Assembly (NCBI RefSeq): GCF_001423295.1
Contig: NZ_LMNG01000003.1
Span: 65,664 to 129,663 of the forward strand
Length of the DNA stretch: 64,000 nt
DNA from: Methylobacterium sp. Leaf112
GTDB taxonomy: Bacteria > Pseudomonadota > Alphaproteobacteria > Rhizobiales > Beijerinckiaceae
Reading direction: 5' to 3'
This document shows, one piece after another, positions 18,207 to 27,520 of the stretch (the first letter of the stretch is position 1; the number at the start of each line of letters is the position of its first letter). A program made the translations under genes and the position numbers. The notes under the pieces are model-generated. The model did no database searches. It saw only the letters and a list, made by a program, of their open reading frames with translations, and was not told where the DNA came from.

Positions 18207-19307
18207 CTAGCGGCGTCTGAGCCAGCGCGCGACCCGTTCGGCGAGCGGGCCCTGTGCGATCCGGCGGCGGGCGGCGTCCTGGTCCGCATCGATGGCGTCG
18301 AGATCGTCGAAGTGGGCGGCACGGTGCACGAGATCCTCGGCGACCGCGTCCGGGTCAGGCACCCACCATCCGAAATGGAACCCCTCGTCCGGACCGGATT
18401 CGGTGCCGACGGGATGGTAATACCGCCCCCGTGTGTGGTTCAGGGCGTCGAGCAGGGGAAAGTTCGCATTGAGGTGCGGGGCCCAGTTGAGGCCGAGGAT
18501 GCGCCGGCCTGGCGCGGCGAAGGCCGCCGTATGGAAGGCCGAGCCCGTCGTGCCCATCACCACCCGACGCTCCGAGAACAGCCGCACGAGGTCGGGCAGT
18601 TCGAGCTTCTCCGGATAGACGATATCGACACCGCGCCGGGCGAGCGCCGCTTCCAGCGCCGCCTCGTTGCGCAGGCGCGAGATACCGGCGACCAACCTGG
18701 CCTTCGACAGGTAGGCGGGACGCGCCGTACCATCCACCACGGCATTTTGCCAGAATGGGCGGCCGATGGCCTGGACGAGGCCGGCATGGACCGCGTGTGC
18801 GAAGGCCTGTTCCTTCAGGCTCGGTGCCGGCAGGACGAGGTGCGGGATGCGGGTCGGCCGATCGAAACGGATCACAGCGTTCGGGGTCAGGCCGAAGGCT
18901 GCCAGGATCGGGGCCAGGAAGGGCAGGGCGGCCGGATCGCCGGTGGCGTGGCAGAGCAAGCGGGGCGGCGGGCCGCGCCAGTCGAGGAGAGGCCAGAGCC
19001 GGCCGAGCGTGCCGACGAGGAAGTGCCCGTAATGCGCGGCGAGGGCGCCGAGATAGAGGTGCGGAACCGCGTCGGCGCAAGCCTCAGCCTTCGCTTGCGA
19101 ACCGCCGGCGCCCTCGAGGAGGGCGCCATCCGGACCGGTCAGGTTCCAGGGCGCTGTCCCGATGTCCGGACGGTAGATCGCATCGGTCACGACGCGTAGG
19201 GCCGGCGGGGCGGCGATGCGGTCGGTCCGCCCCCAAACCACACGGCAGCGCTCCAGCGTATCCGTCACCCCATGCCTCGTCGCCGTCAGGACATTCTCTC
19301 GGTCCAT
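18207..19307 (-). CDS. Glycosyltransferase family 61 protein
   Basis: A 366-residue protein from ATG 19307 (MDRENVLTATRHGVTDTLER). It matches DUF563/GT61 enzymes: a central YLGALAAHYGHFLVGTLGRLWPLL segment, the conserved R-x-L basic stretch and the C-terminal nucleotide-sugar region VVMGTTGSAFHTAAFAAPGRRILGLNW. GT61 members transfer xylose or N-acetylglucosamine in eukaryotes; bacterial members sit in surface-polysaccharide loci. It is divergent from mutL with about 70 bp between starts. Confidence 0.82.
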   Translation of the reverse strand: MDRENVLTATRHGVTDTLERCRVVWGRTDRIAAPPALRVVTDAIYRPDIGTAPWNLTGPDGALLEGAGGSQAKAEACADAVPHLYLGALAAHYGHFLVGTLGRLWPLLDWRGPPPRLLCHATGDPAALPFLAPILAAFGLTPNAVIRFDRPTRIPHLVLPAPSLKEQAFAHAVHAGLVQAIGRPFWQNAVVDGTARPAYLSKARLVAGISRLRNEAALEAALARRGVDIVYPEKLELPDLVRLFSERRVVMGTTGSAFHTAAFAAPGRRILGLNWAPHLNANFPLLDALNHTRGRYYHPVGTESGPDEGFHFGWWVPDPDAVAEDLVHRAAHFDDLDAIDADQDAARRRIAQGPLAERVARWLRRR

Positions 19308-19375
19308 GCGGGAGAGCGCGCCGGGAGTCGGCCGTTCACCTTCCGGCTGCCGGCAGGCGGTCGTATAGTCCCGCC

Positions 19376-21355
19376 ATGCCCCTCGCGCCATCCCGCCCCC
19401 TCGCACCGGTCCGCCGCCTCGACCCGATCCTCGTTGATCGCATCGCGGCGGGCGAGGTGGTGGAGCGTCCGGCCTCCGCCGTGAAGGAACTCGTGGAGAA
19501 CGCCATCGATGCGGGCGCCAGGAGCATCGAAGTCACCATCGAGGGCGGGGGTCGGCGCCTTATCCGGGTGGTCGACGACGGCGCCGGCATGGATGCCCAG
19601 GATCTCGCCCTGGCGGTGGAGCGCCACGCCACCTCGAAGCTGCCCGACGGCGACCTCACCCGGATCGACACCCTCGGCTTTCGCGGCGAAGCGCTGCCCT
19701 CCATCGGCGCGGTGGCGCGGCTGACCCTCACGAGCCGCACGGCGGAGGGCGAGACCGGGCACAGCCTGACGGTGGATGCGGGCGTGCGCGGTGAGGTGCG
19801 ACCGGCGCCGAGTCCGCGCGGGACCCGTATCGAAGTCGCGGACCTCTTCTCGGCGACGCCGGCCCGCCTCAAGTTTCTCAAATCCGACCGGGCCGAGACG
19901 GCGGCCATCAGCGAAGGCCTGCGGCGCCTTGCCGTGGCCGAGCCGGGCATCCGCCTCGTGCTGCGCTCGGAGGGTGGCAATCCCCTGGTGTTTCCGGCCG
20001 AGGGCGAAGGCGGGCCCGCCGCCGTGCTGCGACGCCTGACGGCGGTGCTCGGTCCGGAGTTCGGCGCCAACGCGATCCCCCTCGACATGGCGCGGGAGGG
20101 TTTCGCGCTCTCCGGCCATGTCGGTCTGCCGAGCTTCCACCGGGGCAACGCGAACCAGATCCATTTCACCGTGAACGGCCGGCCCGTGCGCGACCGCCTG
20201 CTACTCGGTGCCGTGCGGGGCGCCTACGCCGACACCATGAGTTCCGATCGCCATCCCGTGCTCGCCCTGTCGATCACGTGCGACCCGGCCTTCGTCGATG
20301 TGAACGTCCATCCGGCCAAGACCGAGGTGCGGTTCCGCGATGCGGCCCTCGTGCGCGGTCTCATCGTCAGCGCGATCCACGAGGCGCTGCGCCGAGCCGG
20401 CGCCCGTACGGCGACGACGACGGCGGCTCGCACCCTCGACGCCCTCCGATCGGAATCACTTCCGATGGGTTCCGCGGCAGCCCACGGGGAGCCGAACGAA
20501 GGGCGCTCGCTGCAGGCGCATACGGGGTGGGGTGCGCGGCCGTCCGCATCGCCGACCCTGCCGCGTGGCCTGCCGTCGTTCGGTGCCCCGGGGCGCTTCC
20601 CGGCGGCCCGGGACGGGACGCCGTTCCGGGCCGGGTTCGACGAGGCACCCCAGGCTGCGTTCACCCACGATTTCGCCCCGCCGAGCGCCGATCTGCGCCG
20701 TGAGGGCGCGGCACATCTCGAAGAGGCGGAGGCCGCCGCCGACCATCCGCTCGGCGCAGCGCGGGCTCAGCTTCACGAAACCTACATCGTCGCCCAGACC
20801 CGGGACGGCCTCGTGCTGGTCGATCAGCACGCCGCGCACGAGCGCCTCGTCTACGAGCGGCTGAAGCGCGAGCGCGCGGGTGGCGGTATCGCCCGCCAAG
20901 GCCTGCTGATTCCCGATGTGGTCGAGATGGCGCCCGACGATGCCGCCCGCCTCCTCGACGCCGCGCCGGACCTCGAGCGCCTCGGGCTCTCACTCGAGGC
21001 CTTCGGCACCGGAGCCGTGCTCGTCCGCGAAGTGCCGGCGGTCCTCGCCGGCGCCTCGACCCGAACCCTCGTCATCGATATCCTCGACGCCCTGGCGGGC
21101 AGCGGACTGGAGGACGGCAGCCTCGACGGACGCGACGAGGGCGGTGGTCCCCTCAGCCGACGCCTCGAAGCCATCCTGTCCCGCATGAGTTGCCACGGCT
21201 CGATCCGCGCGGGCCGGCGCCTGCGTCCGGAGGAGATGAACGCGCTCCTGCGGGAGATGGAGGCGACGCCCCTGTCGGGCACGTGCAATCACGGTCGCCC
21301 GACCTTCGTTGCCCTGAAGCTCGCCGACATCGAGCGGTTGTTCGGCCGGCGTTGA
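19376..21355 (+). CDS. mutL: DNA mismatch repair protein MutL (endonuclease type)
   Basis: A 659-residue MutL from ATG 19376. The N-terminal GHKL ATPase has its motifs intact: ELVENAIDAGA, DDGAGMD and LGFRGEALPSI. The C-terminal dimerisation domain starts near QLHETYIVAQTRDG and holds the nuclease motif DQHA-x2-E-x4-E (DQHAAHERLVYE), as expected in bacteria lacking MutH and Dam-directed repair. The disordered linker (about 345-460) is rich in Ala/Pro/Gly. It couples MutS recognition to strand nicking. Confidence 0.97.
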   Translation: MPLAPSRPLAPVRRLDPILVDRIAAGEVVERPASAVKELVENAIDAGARSIEVTIEGGGRRLIRVVDDGAGMDAQDLALAVERHATSKLPDGDLTRIDTLGFRGEALPSIGAVARLTLTSRTAEGETGHSLTVDAGVRGEVRPAPSPRGTRIEVADLFSATPARLKFLKSDRAETAAISEGLRRLAVAEPGIRLVLRSEGGNPLVFPAEGEGGPAAVLRRLTAVLGPEFGANAIPLDMAREGFALSGHVGLPSFHRGNANQIHFTVNGRPVRDRLLLGAVRGAYADTMSSDRHPVLALSITCDPAFVDVNVHPAKTEVRFRDAALVRGLIVSAIHEALRRAGARTATTTAARTLDALRSESLPMGSAAAHGEPNEGRSLQAHTGWGARPSASPTLPRGLPSFGAPGRFPAARDGTPFRAGFDEAPQAAFTHDFAPPSADLRREGAAHLEEAEAAADHPLGAARAQLHETYIVAQTRDGLVLVDQHAAHERLVYERLKRERAGGGIARQGLLIPDVVEMAPDDAARLLDAAPDLERLGLSLEAFGTGAVLVREVPAVLAGASTRTLVIDILDALAGSGLEDGSLDGRDEGGGPLSRRLEAILSRMSCHGSIRAGRRLRPEEMNALLREMEATPLSGTCNHGRPTFVALKLADIERLFGRR

Positions 21356-21409
21356 GCTCACCGCTTGGGGATGCCGGCCTTCGAACAAGCCGAGGCCCGC
21401 GAAAAAGCG

Positions 21410-21967
21410 TCAGCCGGTGAAGCGGACGAAAGCCACGGCGGTGTCGCCGTAGACCCGGCGTTCCAGCTCGCGAAAATCCAGCGGCAGCGTGATGGTGACG
21501 CTCGCGGTCTCCTCGACCACCACCAGGGCGTTGGGGACGAGCCACCCCCCGGAGGCCGCCGAGGCCAAGGCCGCGGGAGCGAGATCACGCCCGTACGGCG
21601 GATCGCAGAAGACGAGCCCGAAAGTGCCGCTGGTGCCGACGGGCCCGAGGCGGGTCGCGTCCCGGCGAAACAGCCGGGTCCGCCCCTCAGCGCCGAACGC
21701 TTCGATATTCTCTCGGATCAAGCCGCGTGCCTCCGCCCCCTCGTCGACGAGGAGCGCATAGGCGGCCCCCCGTGACAGGGCTTCGAAACTGAGCGCCCCC
21801 GTCCCGGCGAAGAGATCGAGCACTCGCGCGCCCACGACCGCGTCGTCGTAGGCGTGCGTCAGCACGTTGAAGACCGCTTCCCGCAGGCGGTCCGATGTCG
21901 GACGGATGGCCTCGGTCTTCGGGGTGGCGAGGCGGCGACCGCGCTGGTCGCCGCCGACGATCCTCAC
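21410..21967 (-). CDS. rsmD: 16S rRNA (guanine(966)-N(2))-methyltransferase
   Basis: A 185-residue SAM-dependent methyltransferase. The start MRIVGGDQRGRRLATPK and TSDRLREAVFNVL are RsmD signatures; motif I is LDLFAGTGALSFEALSRGA and the catalytic motif is DPPYG. It methylates G966 of 16S rRNA. The start overlaps the stop of rluB (ATGA), so the two rRNA-modification genes form a coupled operon. Confidence 0.95.
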   Translation of the reverse strand: MRIVGGDQRGRRLATPKTEAIRPTSDRLREAVFNVLTHAYDDAVVGARVLDLFAGTGALSFEALSRGAAYALLVDEGAEARGLIRENIEAFGAEGRTRLFRRDATRLGPVGTSGTFGLVFCDPPYGRDLAPAALASAASGGWLVPNALVVVEETASVTITLPLDFRELERRVYGDTAVAFVRFTG

Positions 21968-24210
21968 CGGCTACCGCCGCGCGGCGGGCGACCCGCGCCG
22001 CCGCCGGGCTTGCCGGCCGAGCCACCGCGACCGCCAAAGCCACCAGGTTTGGCTCCGCCGACGCGACCCGCGCCGCCGGCCTTGAACCCACCCGGCTTGC
22101 CACCGCTGCCGCCGGGCTTGCCGCCACCGGGCTTGCCGAAACCGCCAGGCTTGCCGAAACCGCTGGGTTTTCCGCCGGCCTTGAATCCACCCGGCTTGTC
22201 CCCGGGACGGAAGCCGCCGCGATCGGCCCCGGAGCGCTCAGCACCGATGTCGCGATCCCCGCCGCCGGAGCGTTCGCCCCCCTTAAAGCCACCCGCCTTG
22301 AAGCCGCCGGGCTTGAAGCCGTCAGGCTTGCCCCCACCCGCGCGGAACCCGCCGGGACGATCGTCGCCACCCCGGAATCCTCCGGGCTTGTCACCTTGGA
22401 AACCGGATGGCTTGTCGCCTCGCGGCGCGCCTCGGTTGAACGCCGGGCGCTCGCCTCTCTCGGCGAATCCTCCGCCATCGCGTGGCTTGAAGGTGCGCGG
22501 ACGTTCGTCGCTACCCCGGGGAGGACCACGCCGCTCGGCATTGTCCGGTCGGGCGAAGGGACGGGGCGCACCCTGGCCGCGGGGAGCGTCGTCCCGGCGC
22601 TGGAGCCGGGCATCGGCGTCGAAACGGCGCTGTGGGCGCTCGGCGGCTTCGTTCTGGCGCGCGGCACGGGCATCGGCCTGACGAACCGTACGCACCGGAC
22701 GTTCACCGGTTGCCGCATCGTCGCGACGGGCACCGCGATCGCGGCGATGCGGCTCGGGCGCCGGCTCCTGCGGACTGGCCTTCAGGCGTTCGACCAGCAC
22801 GCGGCGATCGCCCGTGCCGATGGAACCGACACGCTCGCGGCCCCGTGCGGCAGCGGCCTCCCGCTCGGCCTTCGGATCGGCGCCCCGGCGGGGAATCTTC
22901 ACCCGGCGCGGGCCATCGTCCTGCGGAGCCTCCTCCTCGGCGCGCCAGACGGAGCGGCGCGGGCCGGCGCTGTTGCCGCCGGTGGGCACGCGCGCGGGTG
23001 CGGTCGGCTTGTACATGGGGCGGTCGCCCCCGCGCGATGCGCCACGATCGGCGCTGCGCTGAGGCCGCGCCTCGCCGTTGTCGAAGTCGCGGCGTTCACG
23101 CTGCTGGGCGGCCGAAGCGCTACGCGCGGGCTGCTTCGATTGCTGTTTTGGCGACCCGAACGGCGCGATGGGCTCGCGAACCGGGCTTTCGAAATCGACA
23201 CCCGCCTGCTCGGACAGGCCGGGGCCAAGCTGTTCCTTGAGGACCTTGGTGCGAATTTCCTCGGTCAGGCCGGCTTCGAGGTCTCCGAGCTGAAACGGCC
23301 CGAAGGAGAGGCGAATCAGCCGGTTCACGGCGAGCCCGAGGTGCTCGAGGATCCGTTTGACTTCGCGATTCTTTCCCTCGCGAAGGCCCAGCGTCAGCCA
23401 CAGATTGTCCCCGGATGCCCGGTCGAGCACCGCGTCGATGGGGCCGTAATCCATCCCGTCGATGGTCACCCCCTTCCGCAGCTTGTCGAGTTCGGCCTGG
23501 GTCGTGTCGCCGTGGGCCCGGACGCGGTAGCGGCGCAGCCAACCCGTATCAGGGTGAGCGATGACCTTCGCGAGACCACCGTCGTTGGTGAGGAGCAGCA
23601 GGCCCTCGGTGTTGATGTCGAGACGGCCGATGGCCACGACCCGAGGCAGATCCTCCGGCAGCGCCTCGAACACCGTCTGGCGCCCCTCCGGATCGCGTGC
23701 CGTCGTCACCAGACCGCGCGGCTTATGGTAGATCCACAGGCGGGTGCGTTCGCGCTCGGGCAGCGGATCGCCGTCAACGGTGATCTCGTCGGCGGCGGTC
23801 ACGTTGATGGCCGGCGAGGTCAGGATCTTGCCGTTCAGGGTCACCCGGCCCTGCTCGATCATCAACTCGACGTCCCGGCGCGACGCGATGCCGGCCCTGG
23901 CGATGGCCTTGGCGATGCGCTCACCCTCATGGGTCGATGCCGTACCTTCCGGCTCGTCGGCTTCTCCCGCAGCCGGCTTACCGGCGGGCTTTGCCGCGGC
24001 AGGCGCCGTGGGCTTGCGCCGGAGGGGCGCGTCGCCGCCGCGCGAAGGCATCGCGGCCTTGCGCACCTTCGGCTGTTCCTCGGCCGAGGGGCCCGGTACG
24101 CCGGCATCGGTTGCGGGTGACCAGGGGGCTGCTTCGGCCTGCGTCGATACGGAAGGTGTGGCGGGCGTGTCGTCGGACCCGCCCGTCTTGTCGTCGATGT
24201 TGTCGCTCAT
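21964..24210 (-). CDS. rluB: rRNA pseudouridine synthase (RluB-like) with long Gly/Lys-rich tail
   Basis: A 748-residue protein from ATG 24210. After a disordered N-terminal stretch of about 95 residues come an S4 RNA-binding domain (ERIAKAIARAGIASRRDVE) and the pseudouridine synthase domain with catalytic aspartate in GRLDINTEGLLLLTNDGG, then the RluB/E/F motif LREGKNREVKRILEHLGL. RluB modifies 23S rRNA near U2605. The remaining about 390 residues are a low-complexity RNA-binding-type tail rich in R/G/D, ending in many GGFK, PGGF and GKPGG repeats. The tail is far longer than in E. coli RluB (about 290 residues in total). Confidence 0.93.
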   Translation of the reverse strand: MSDNIDDKTGGSDDTPATPSVSTQAEAAPWSPATDAGVPGPSAEEQPKVRKAAMPSRGGDAPLRRKPTAPAAAKPAGKPAAGEADEPEGTASTHEGERIAKAIARAGIASRRDVELMIEQGRVTLNGKILTSPAINVTAADEITVDGDPLPERERTRLWIYHKPRGLVTTARDPEGRQTVFEALPEDLPRVVAIGRLDINTEGLLLLTNDGGLAKVIAHPDTGWLRRYRVRAHGDTTQAELDKLRKGVTIDGMDYGPIDAVLDRASGDNLWLTLGLREGKNREVKRILEHLGLAVNRLIRLSFGPFQLGDLEAGLTEEIRTKVLKEQLGPGLSEQAGVDFESPVREPIAPFGSPKQQSKQPARSASAAQQRERRDFDNGEARPQRSADRGASRGGDRPMYKPTAPARVPTGGNSAGPRRSVWRAEEEAPQDDGPRRVKIPRRGADPKAEREAAAARGRERVGSIGTGDRRVLVERLKASPQEPAPEPHRRDRGARRDDAATGERPVRTVRQADARAARQNEAAERPQRRFDADARLQRRDDAPRGQGAPRPFARPDNAERRGPPRGSDERPRTFKPRDGGGFAERGERPAFNRGAPRGDKPSGFQGDKPGGFRGGDDRPGGFRAGGGKPDGFKPGGFKAGGFKGGERSGGGDRDIGAERSGADRGGFRPGDKPGGFKAGGKPSGFGKPGGFGKPGGGKPGGSGGKPGGFKAGGAGRVGGAKPGGFGGRGGSAGKPGGGAGRPPRGGSR

Positions 24211-24294
24211 CGTGCCCCCATAACAGAGCAGGGGCGCTGTTGCGAGATATCCCGATCGACAGCCGCTTCCCGACCGTGCAGGCGCACGAACGCG

Positions 24295-24316
24295 AAAAGG
24301 CGGCCCAAAGGCCGCC
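24295..24316 (-). terminator. Rho-independent terminator after the CsbD-like gene
   Basis: On the minus strand a 7-bp perfect GC stem (24299-24305 paired with 24310-24316) with a 4-nt loop is followed by TTTT (24298-24295). It lies 56 bp past the CsbD-like stop and upstream of rluB, so it should separate the two transcripts. Confidence 0.8.
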
Positions 24317-24371
24317 CTTCCGGATTTCTGCGTCACCAATCTCTGCTGGGACGCTCACGCCAAAACAAGGT

Positions 24372-24575
24372 TCAGATCTTGCTCTTCACCGTGTCGGCGG
24401 CATTCTTGATGCCGTCCTTGGCATCGCCCACAGTCTTCTGGGTCTCACCCTTCAGTTCCTGGGCTTTTCCCTCGGCCTTGAGCTTGTCATTATCGGTCGC
24501 GTTGCCGATACCTTGCTTGATGTTGCCGATGGCCTCGTTGGCGACGCCCTTGATCTTGTCGGTGGTGCTGCTCAT
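24372..24575 (-). CDS. CsbD-like general stress protein
   Basis: A 67-residue hydrophilic protein (MSSTTDKIKGVANEAIGNIK ...). It has the CsbD family pattern: a DKIKGxxxEAxGxxK start, a second KxEGKAQELKG half and regular KD/GD spacing, predicted as a small helical bundle. CsbD-like proteins are among the most abundant stress proteins of alphaproteobacteria; their exact function is unknown. It is a single-gene unit with its own terminator. Confidence 0.9.
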   Translation of the reverse strand: MSSTTDKIKGVANEAIGNIKQGIGNATDNDKLKAEGKAQELKGETQKTVGDAKDGIKNAADTVKSKI

Positions 24576-24731
24576 CGTGAGACCCTCTTTCGAAACGGGC
24601 GGCTCGGCCGCGTTGCACATCAAACGGTACCAGCTCGACTGTTGTTCCCATCTCTCGCTCGGCAGAACCACACCGGGCGCGATAAAAGCCAACATTTGTT
24701 CGGGTCGCGGCGACCCGACTGTAAGGGATGG

Positions 24732-25208
24732 ATGTCTGTGCGCTTTCCTTTCGACACCGATGATCCTTTGGGACACGCCTTCGACGCTGCCCGTCATGCG
24801 GCGCTGGAAGGGGAGGTGCCAGTGGGCGCGGTGGTGGTCCTGGACGGTCGGGTGGTCGCCAAGGCGCACAATCGTCCCCGTGCCCTCAAGGACCCGACGG
24901 CGCATGCGGAGATTCTGGCGATCCGCGCCGCCTGCACGGCGCTCGGCACGGAACGTCTGACGGATTGCGATCTCTACGTGACCCTCGAGCCCTGCCCGAT
25001 GTGTGCGGGCGCGATATCGTTCGCCCGGATTCGCCGCCTGTACTTTGGGGCTTACGACCCGAAAGGCGGCGGTGTCGAGCATGGCCCGAGGGTCTTCAAC
25101 CAGCCGACCTGCCACCACGCACCGGAGGTGTACGGCGGGTTTCGCGAGTCCGAAGCCGCCGCACTCCTGCGGGGGTTCTTCCAGGCGCGCCGCGACGGAG
25201 AAGGGTAG
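24732..25208 (+). CDS. tadA: tRNA adenosine(34) deaminase TadA
   Basis: A 158-residue deaminase from ATG 24732 (another ATG overlaps at 24728, out of frame). Zinc-binding and catalytic motifs are present: HAE in DPTAHAEILAI and PCPMCAGAI (PCxxC). It converts A34 to inosine in tRNA-Arg(ACG), an essential wobble modification. The end FGAYDPKGGGVEHGPRVFN is typical of the family. Confidence 0.95.
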   Translation: MSVRFPFDTDDPLGHAFDAARHAALEGEVPVGAVVVLDGRVVAKAHNRPRALKDPTAHAEILAIRAACTALGTERLTDCDLYVTLEPCPMCAGAISFARIRRLYFGAYDPKGGGVEHGPRVFNQPTCHHAPEVYGGFRESEAAALLRGFFQARRDGEG

Positions 25209-25210
25209 CC

Positions 25211-25513
25211 TCAGCTTCCGCCGCCGCCACCGCCGCCGGTGTTGCCGATCGGCTTCGTGTTCTGCTCGGCATTGCCGCTGGCGCCGGAATTATTCGAGCG
25301 GGTCTCCGCGCCCGTGGCGCCCGGGGCCACCGAGCCGATCGAGCCCGGGCCGCCATTGTCGATCCCACCCGGTTTCACCACCGGCGTATCGGATGTCCCG
25401 GGCGTCGTGATCCGGGGCGGTCCCGGCTGACGGATCTCGGCGGGGCCGGTGCCCTGTGCGAGAGCCGAGGTTGCTAAAACGAGTGCGGTGGACGTCAGGA
25501 GAAAGCTGCGCAT
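25211..25513 (-). CDS. Small secreted Gly/Pro/Asn-rich protein
   Basis: A 100-residue protein from ATG 25513. A clear signal peptide (MRSFLLTSTALVLATSALAQ) precedes a low-complexity, presumably disordered mature region (PGPPRITTPGTSDTPVVKPGG...) ending in GGGGGGGS. No cysteines or catalytic motif. I do not recognise a family; similar short secreted proteins are common in Methylobacterium. Confidence 0.6.
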   Translation of the reverse strand: MRSFLLTSTALVLATSALAQGTGPAEIRQPGPPRITTPGTSDTPVVKPGGIDNGGPGSIGSVAPGATGAETRSNNSGASGNAEQNTKPIGNTGGGGGGGS

Positions 25514-25603
25514 CGATGGGGTCCCGCTCAGAGTTCCGAAGATCTGTGTTCCATCAACACGATGTGAGAGCTCCGGTTGCAGCTCGCCCGGCATCACGAA
25601 ACC

Positions 25604-27079
25604 TCACGCCGCGGCAAGCGGCTTCGAGACGTCTTCCAGCGACTTGCCTTCGGCGGCCGTGCCCCAGATGCCACCGACGATGGCTGCGATCGCCATGAGC
25701 GTTGCACCGATGGCGTAGCCGATGAGGACATTGTCCCGCGACCCCGTCTCCACGAGGGCGCCGAACAGGAGCGGCCCCGAAACGCCACCGATCCCGGTGC
25801 CGAGCGCGTAGAACACCGCAATGGCCAGCGCTCGGATCTCAAGCGGGAAGGTCTCTGCTACGGTGAGGTAGGCCGCGCTCGCGGCGGCGGAGGCGAAGAA
25901 GAATACCACCATCCAGGCCGCCGTCTGGCCGACGGGGCCGAACACTTCGATCTTGAACAGGTAGCCGGTGATGGTCAGCAGCACCGCCGAGATGCCGTAG
26001 GTGAAGGCGATCATCTGGCGGCGGCCCCAGGTGTCGAACAGGCGTCCCAACAGCAGCGGGCCGAGGAAGGAGCCTAGCGCGAAGGGGAGCAGGTACCAAC
26101 CGACATGATCGCCCGGAACGCCGTAAAAGCGCTGGAGCACGAGGGCGTAGGTGAAGAACAGAGCGTTGTAGAAGAACGCCTGCGCCACCATCAGGGCGAG
26201 GCCGACGAGGGTCTGCTTGCGGTGGCCGCCCAGCATGGTGCCGAACACCTCACCCAAGGGGGTGTGGCTGCGAGTCCTCAACTTCATGCGCTTGGCCGGA
26301 TCGACGGGCGGCAGGGTCAGACCCTCGTCGATGAAGCGCTTCTCGATACCGGTGACGACCCGGTCGGCCTCGGCCACGTAGCCGTGGGTGGCGAGCCAGC
26401 GCGGGCTTTCGGGAATCCAGGTCCGCAGGAGCAGGATCACGAGGCCGATGCCGCCGCCGACGAAGAAGGCGATGCGCCAGCCCCAGGCCGGGTCGATCAT
26501 GCCCGGGCGCAGGACGGCGATGGACAGGAAGGAGCCAAGGGCGGCGCCGATCCAGAACGACCCGTTGATGACGAGGTCGGTCCAGCCGCGCACGCGGGCG
26601 GGGACGAGTTCCTGGATCGTCGAGTTGATGGCCGTGTACTCGCCACCGATGCCCGCCCCGGTGAGGAAGCGGAAGATGCAGAAACTCCAGATGTTCCAGG
26701 AGAGGCCCGTGGCGGCGGTGGCCGCGAGGTAGAGGGCTAGGGTGATGAAGAAGAGTTTCTTGCGCCCGATGCGGTCCGTGAGCCAGCCGAACCCGAGGGC
26801 GCCGACGACGGCACCCACGAGGTAGGAACTCGCCGCCAAGCCGATGTCGAACTCCGTAAAACTCATGGGCGCGGCGCGGAGTGCGCCGACGAGGGAGCCG
26901 GCCAGGGTCACTTCGAGCCCGTCGAGAACCCACGTGATCCCCAGCGCCACGATGACGAGGACGTGGAATCGTCCCCAGGGCAGGCGGTCGAGGCGGGCGG
27001 CGATGTCGGTGTCGATGACGGTGCCCATGGGCACCCGCTCCGGCGTAGGGCCGGACGCGGTCTCTGCCTTGGTCGCCAT
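25604..27079 (-). CDS. MFS transporter (sugar-porter / metabolite:H+ symporter type)
   Basis: A 491-residue protein from ATG 27079 with about 12 membrane segments. The MFS loop signature is GWLTDRIGRKKLF between helices 2 and 3, repeated as LGRLFDTWGRRQ in the second half, and RFLTGAGIGGEYTAINSTIQELVPARVRG matches the metabolite-symporter signature. The long central loop (about 240-280) is hydrophilic. The substrate is probably an organic acid, aromatic acid or sugar; it cannot be told from sequence. Confidence 0.92.
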   Translation of the reverse strand: MATKAETASGPTPERVPMGTVIDTDIAARLDRLPWGRFHVLVIVALGITWVLDGLEVTLAGSLVGALRAAPMSFTEFDIGLAASSYLVGAVVGALGFGWLTDRIGRKKLFFITLALYLAATAATGLSWNIWSFCIFRFLTGAGIGGEYTAINSTIQELVPARVRGWTDLVINGSFWIGAALGSFLSIAVLRPGMIDPAWGWRIAFFVGGGIGLVILLLRTWIPESPRWLATHGYVAEADRVVTGIEKRFIDEGLTLPPVDPAKRMKLRTRSHTPLGEVFGTMLGGHRKQTLVGLALMVAQAFFYNALFFTYALVLQRFYGVPGDHVGWYLLPFALGSFLGPLLLGRLFDTWGRRQMIAFTYGISAVLLTITGYLFKIEVFGPVGQTAAWMVVFFFASAAASAAYLTVAETFPLEIRALAIAVFYALGTGIGGVSGPLLFGALVETGSRDNVLIGYAIGATLMAIAAIVGGIWGTAAEGKSLEDVSKPLAAA

Positions 27080-27202
27080 CGATACCTCGTTAAGCGTATT
27101 GGGACTGAAGTGTGGGCAATCCGCCGGACTCGGCAACGGTTCCGCCAAGCTTTCATCGTTCGTCGGGTGGAATAGCATCCTCGTTCCGGATGCACCGTTC
27201 CC

Positions 27203-27520
27203 ATGCTGTCCCGCGCCGGCCTCGCGGCCCTCCTGATCATCGTATGTTCTCGATCCGTCGCTACGGAGGATCCTGCACGATCCGGCTTCGCGTGGTGGCA
27301 CCTGCGGCCGACCGATGTGATCACGACCTGGTCGACGGGCGCGGCGGAGCCCGAGCGGCGCAACGCCAAGCCTGCCAACGCCAAGCCTGCCAACGCCAAG
27401 CCTGCCAACGCCAAGCCTGCCAACGCCAAGCCTGCCAACGCCAAGCCTGCCGTCGCCGAACCGTCGCGGGAGCGACTCTCCGTCCGGGTGGTCTATCCGG
27501 GGCTCACCGCGGGGCGGTGA
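27203..27520 (+). CDS. Small secreted protein with NAKPA pentapeptide repeats
   Basis: A 105-residue frame: hydrophobic N terminus (MLSRAGLAALLIIVCSRSVA) that looks like a signal peptide, a short domain, then six tandem NAKPA pentapeptides and a tail KPAVAEPSRERLSVRVVYPG. The repeat is an exact 15-bp tandem array. The frame overlaps the convergent permease gene by 17 bp. Real coding is likely because the repeats stay in frame and begin after a signal-like start, but family and function are unknown. Confidence 0.5.
   Translation: MLSRAGLAALLIIVCSRSVATEDPARSGFAWWHLRPTDVITTWSTGAAEPERRNAKPANAKPANAKPANAKPANAKPANAKPAVAEPSRERLSVRVVYPGLTAGR
27361..27450 (+). repeat. 15-bp tandem repeat, six perfect copies
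   Basis: CAACGCCAAGCCTGC is repeated exactly six times with no mismatch, encoding the NAKPA units of the surrounding small protein. Perfect identity suggests recent slippage and probable copy-number variation between strains. Confidence 0.97.

Noticed and set aside
21895..24120. 741-codon plus-strand frame
   Set aside because: Antisense to rluB, which has S4 and catalytic motifs.
27361..27450. Tandem array as a CRISPR
   Set aside because: Repeats are contiguous with no spacers and encode protein in frame.
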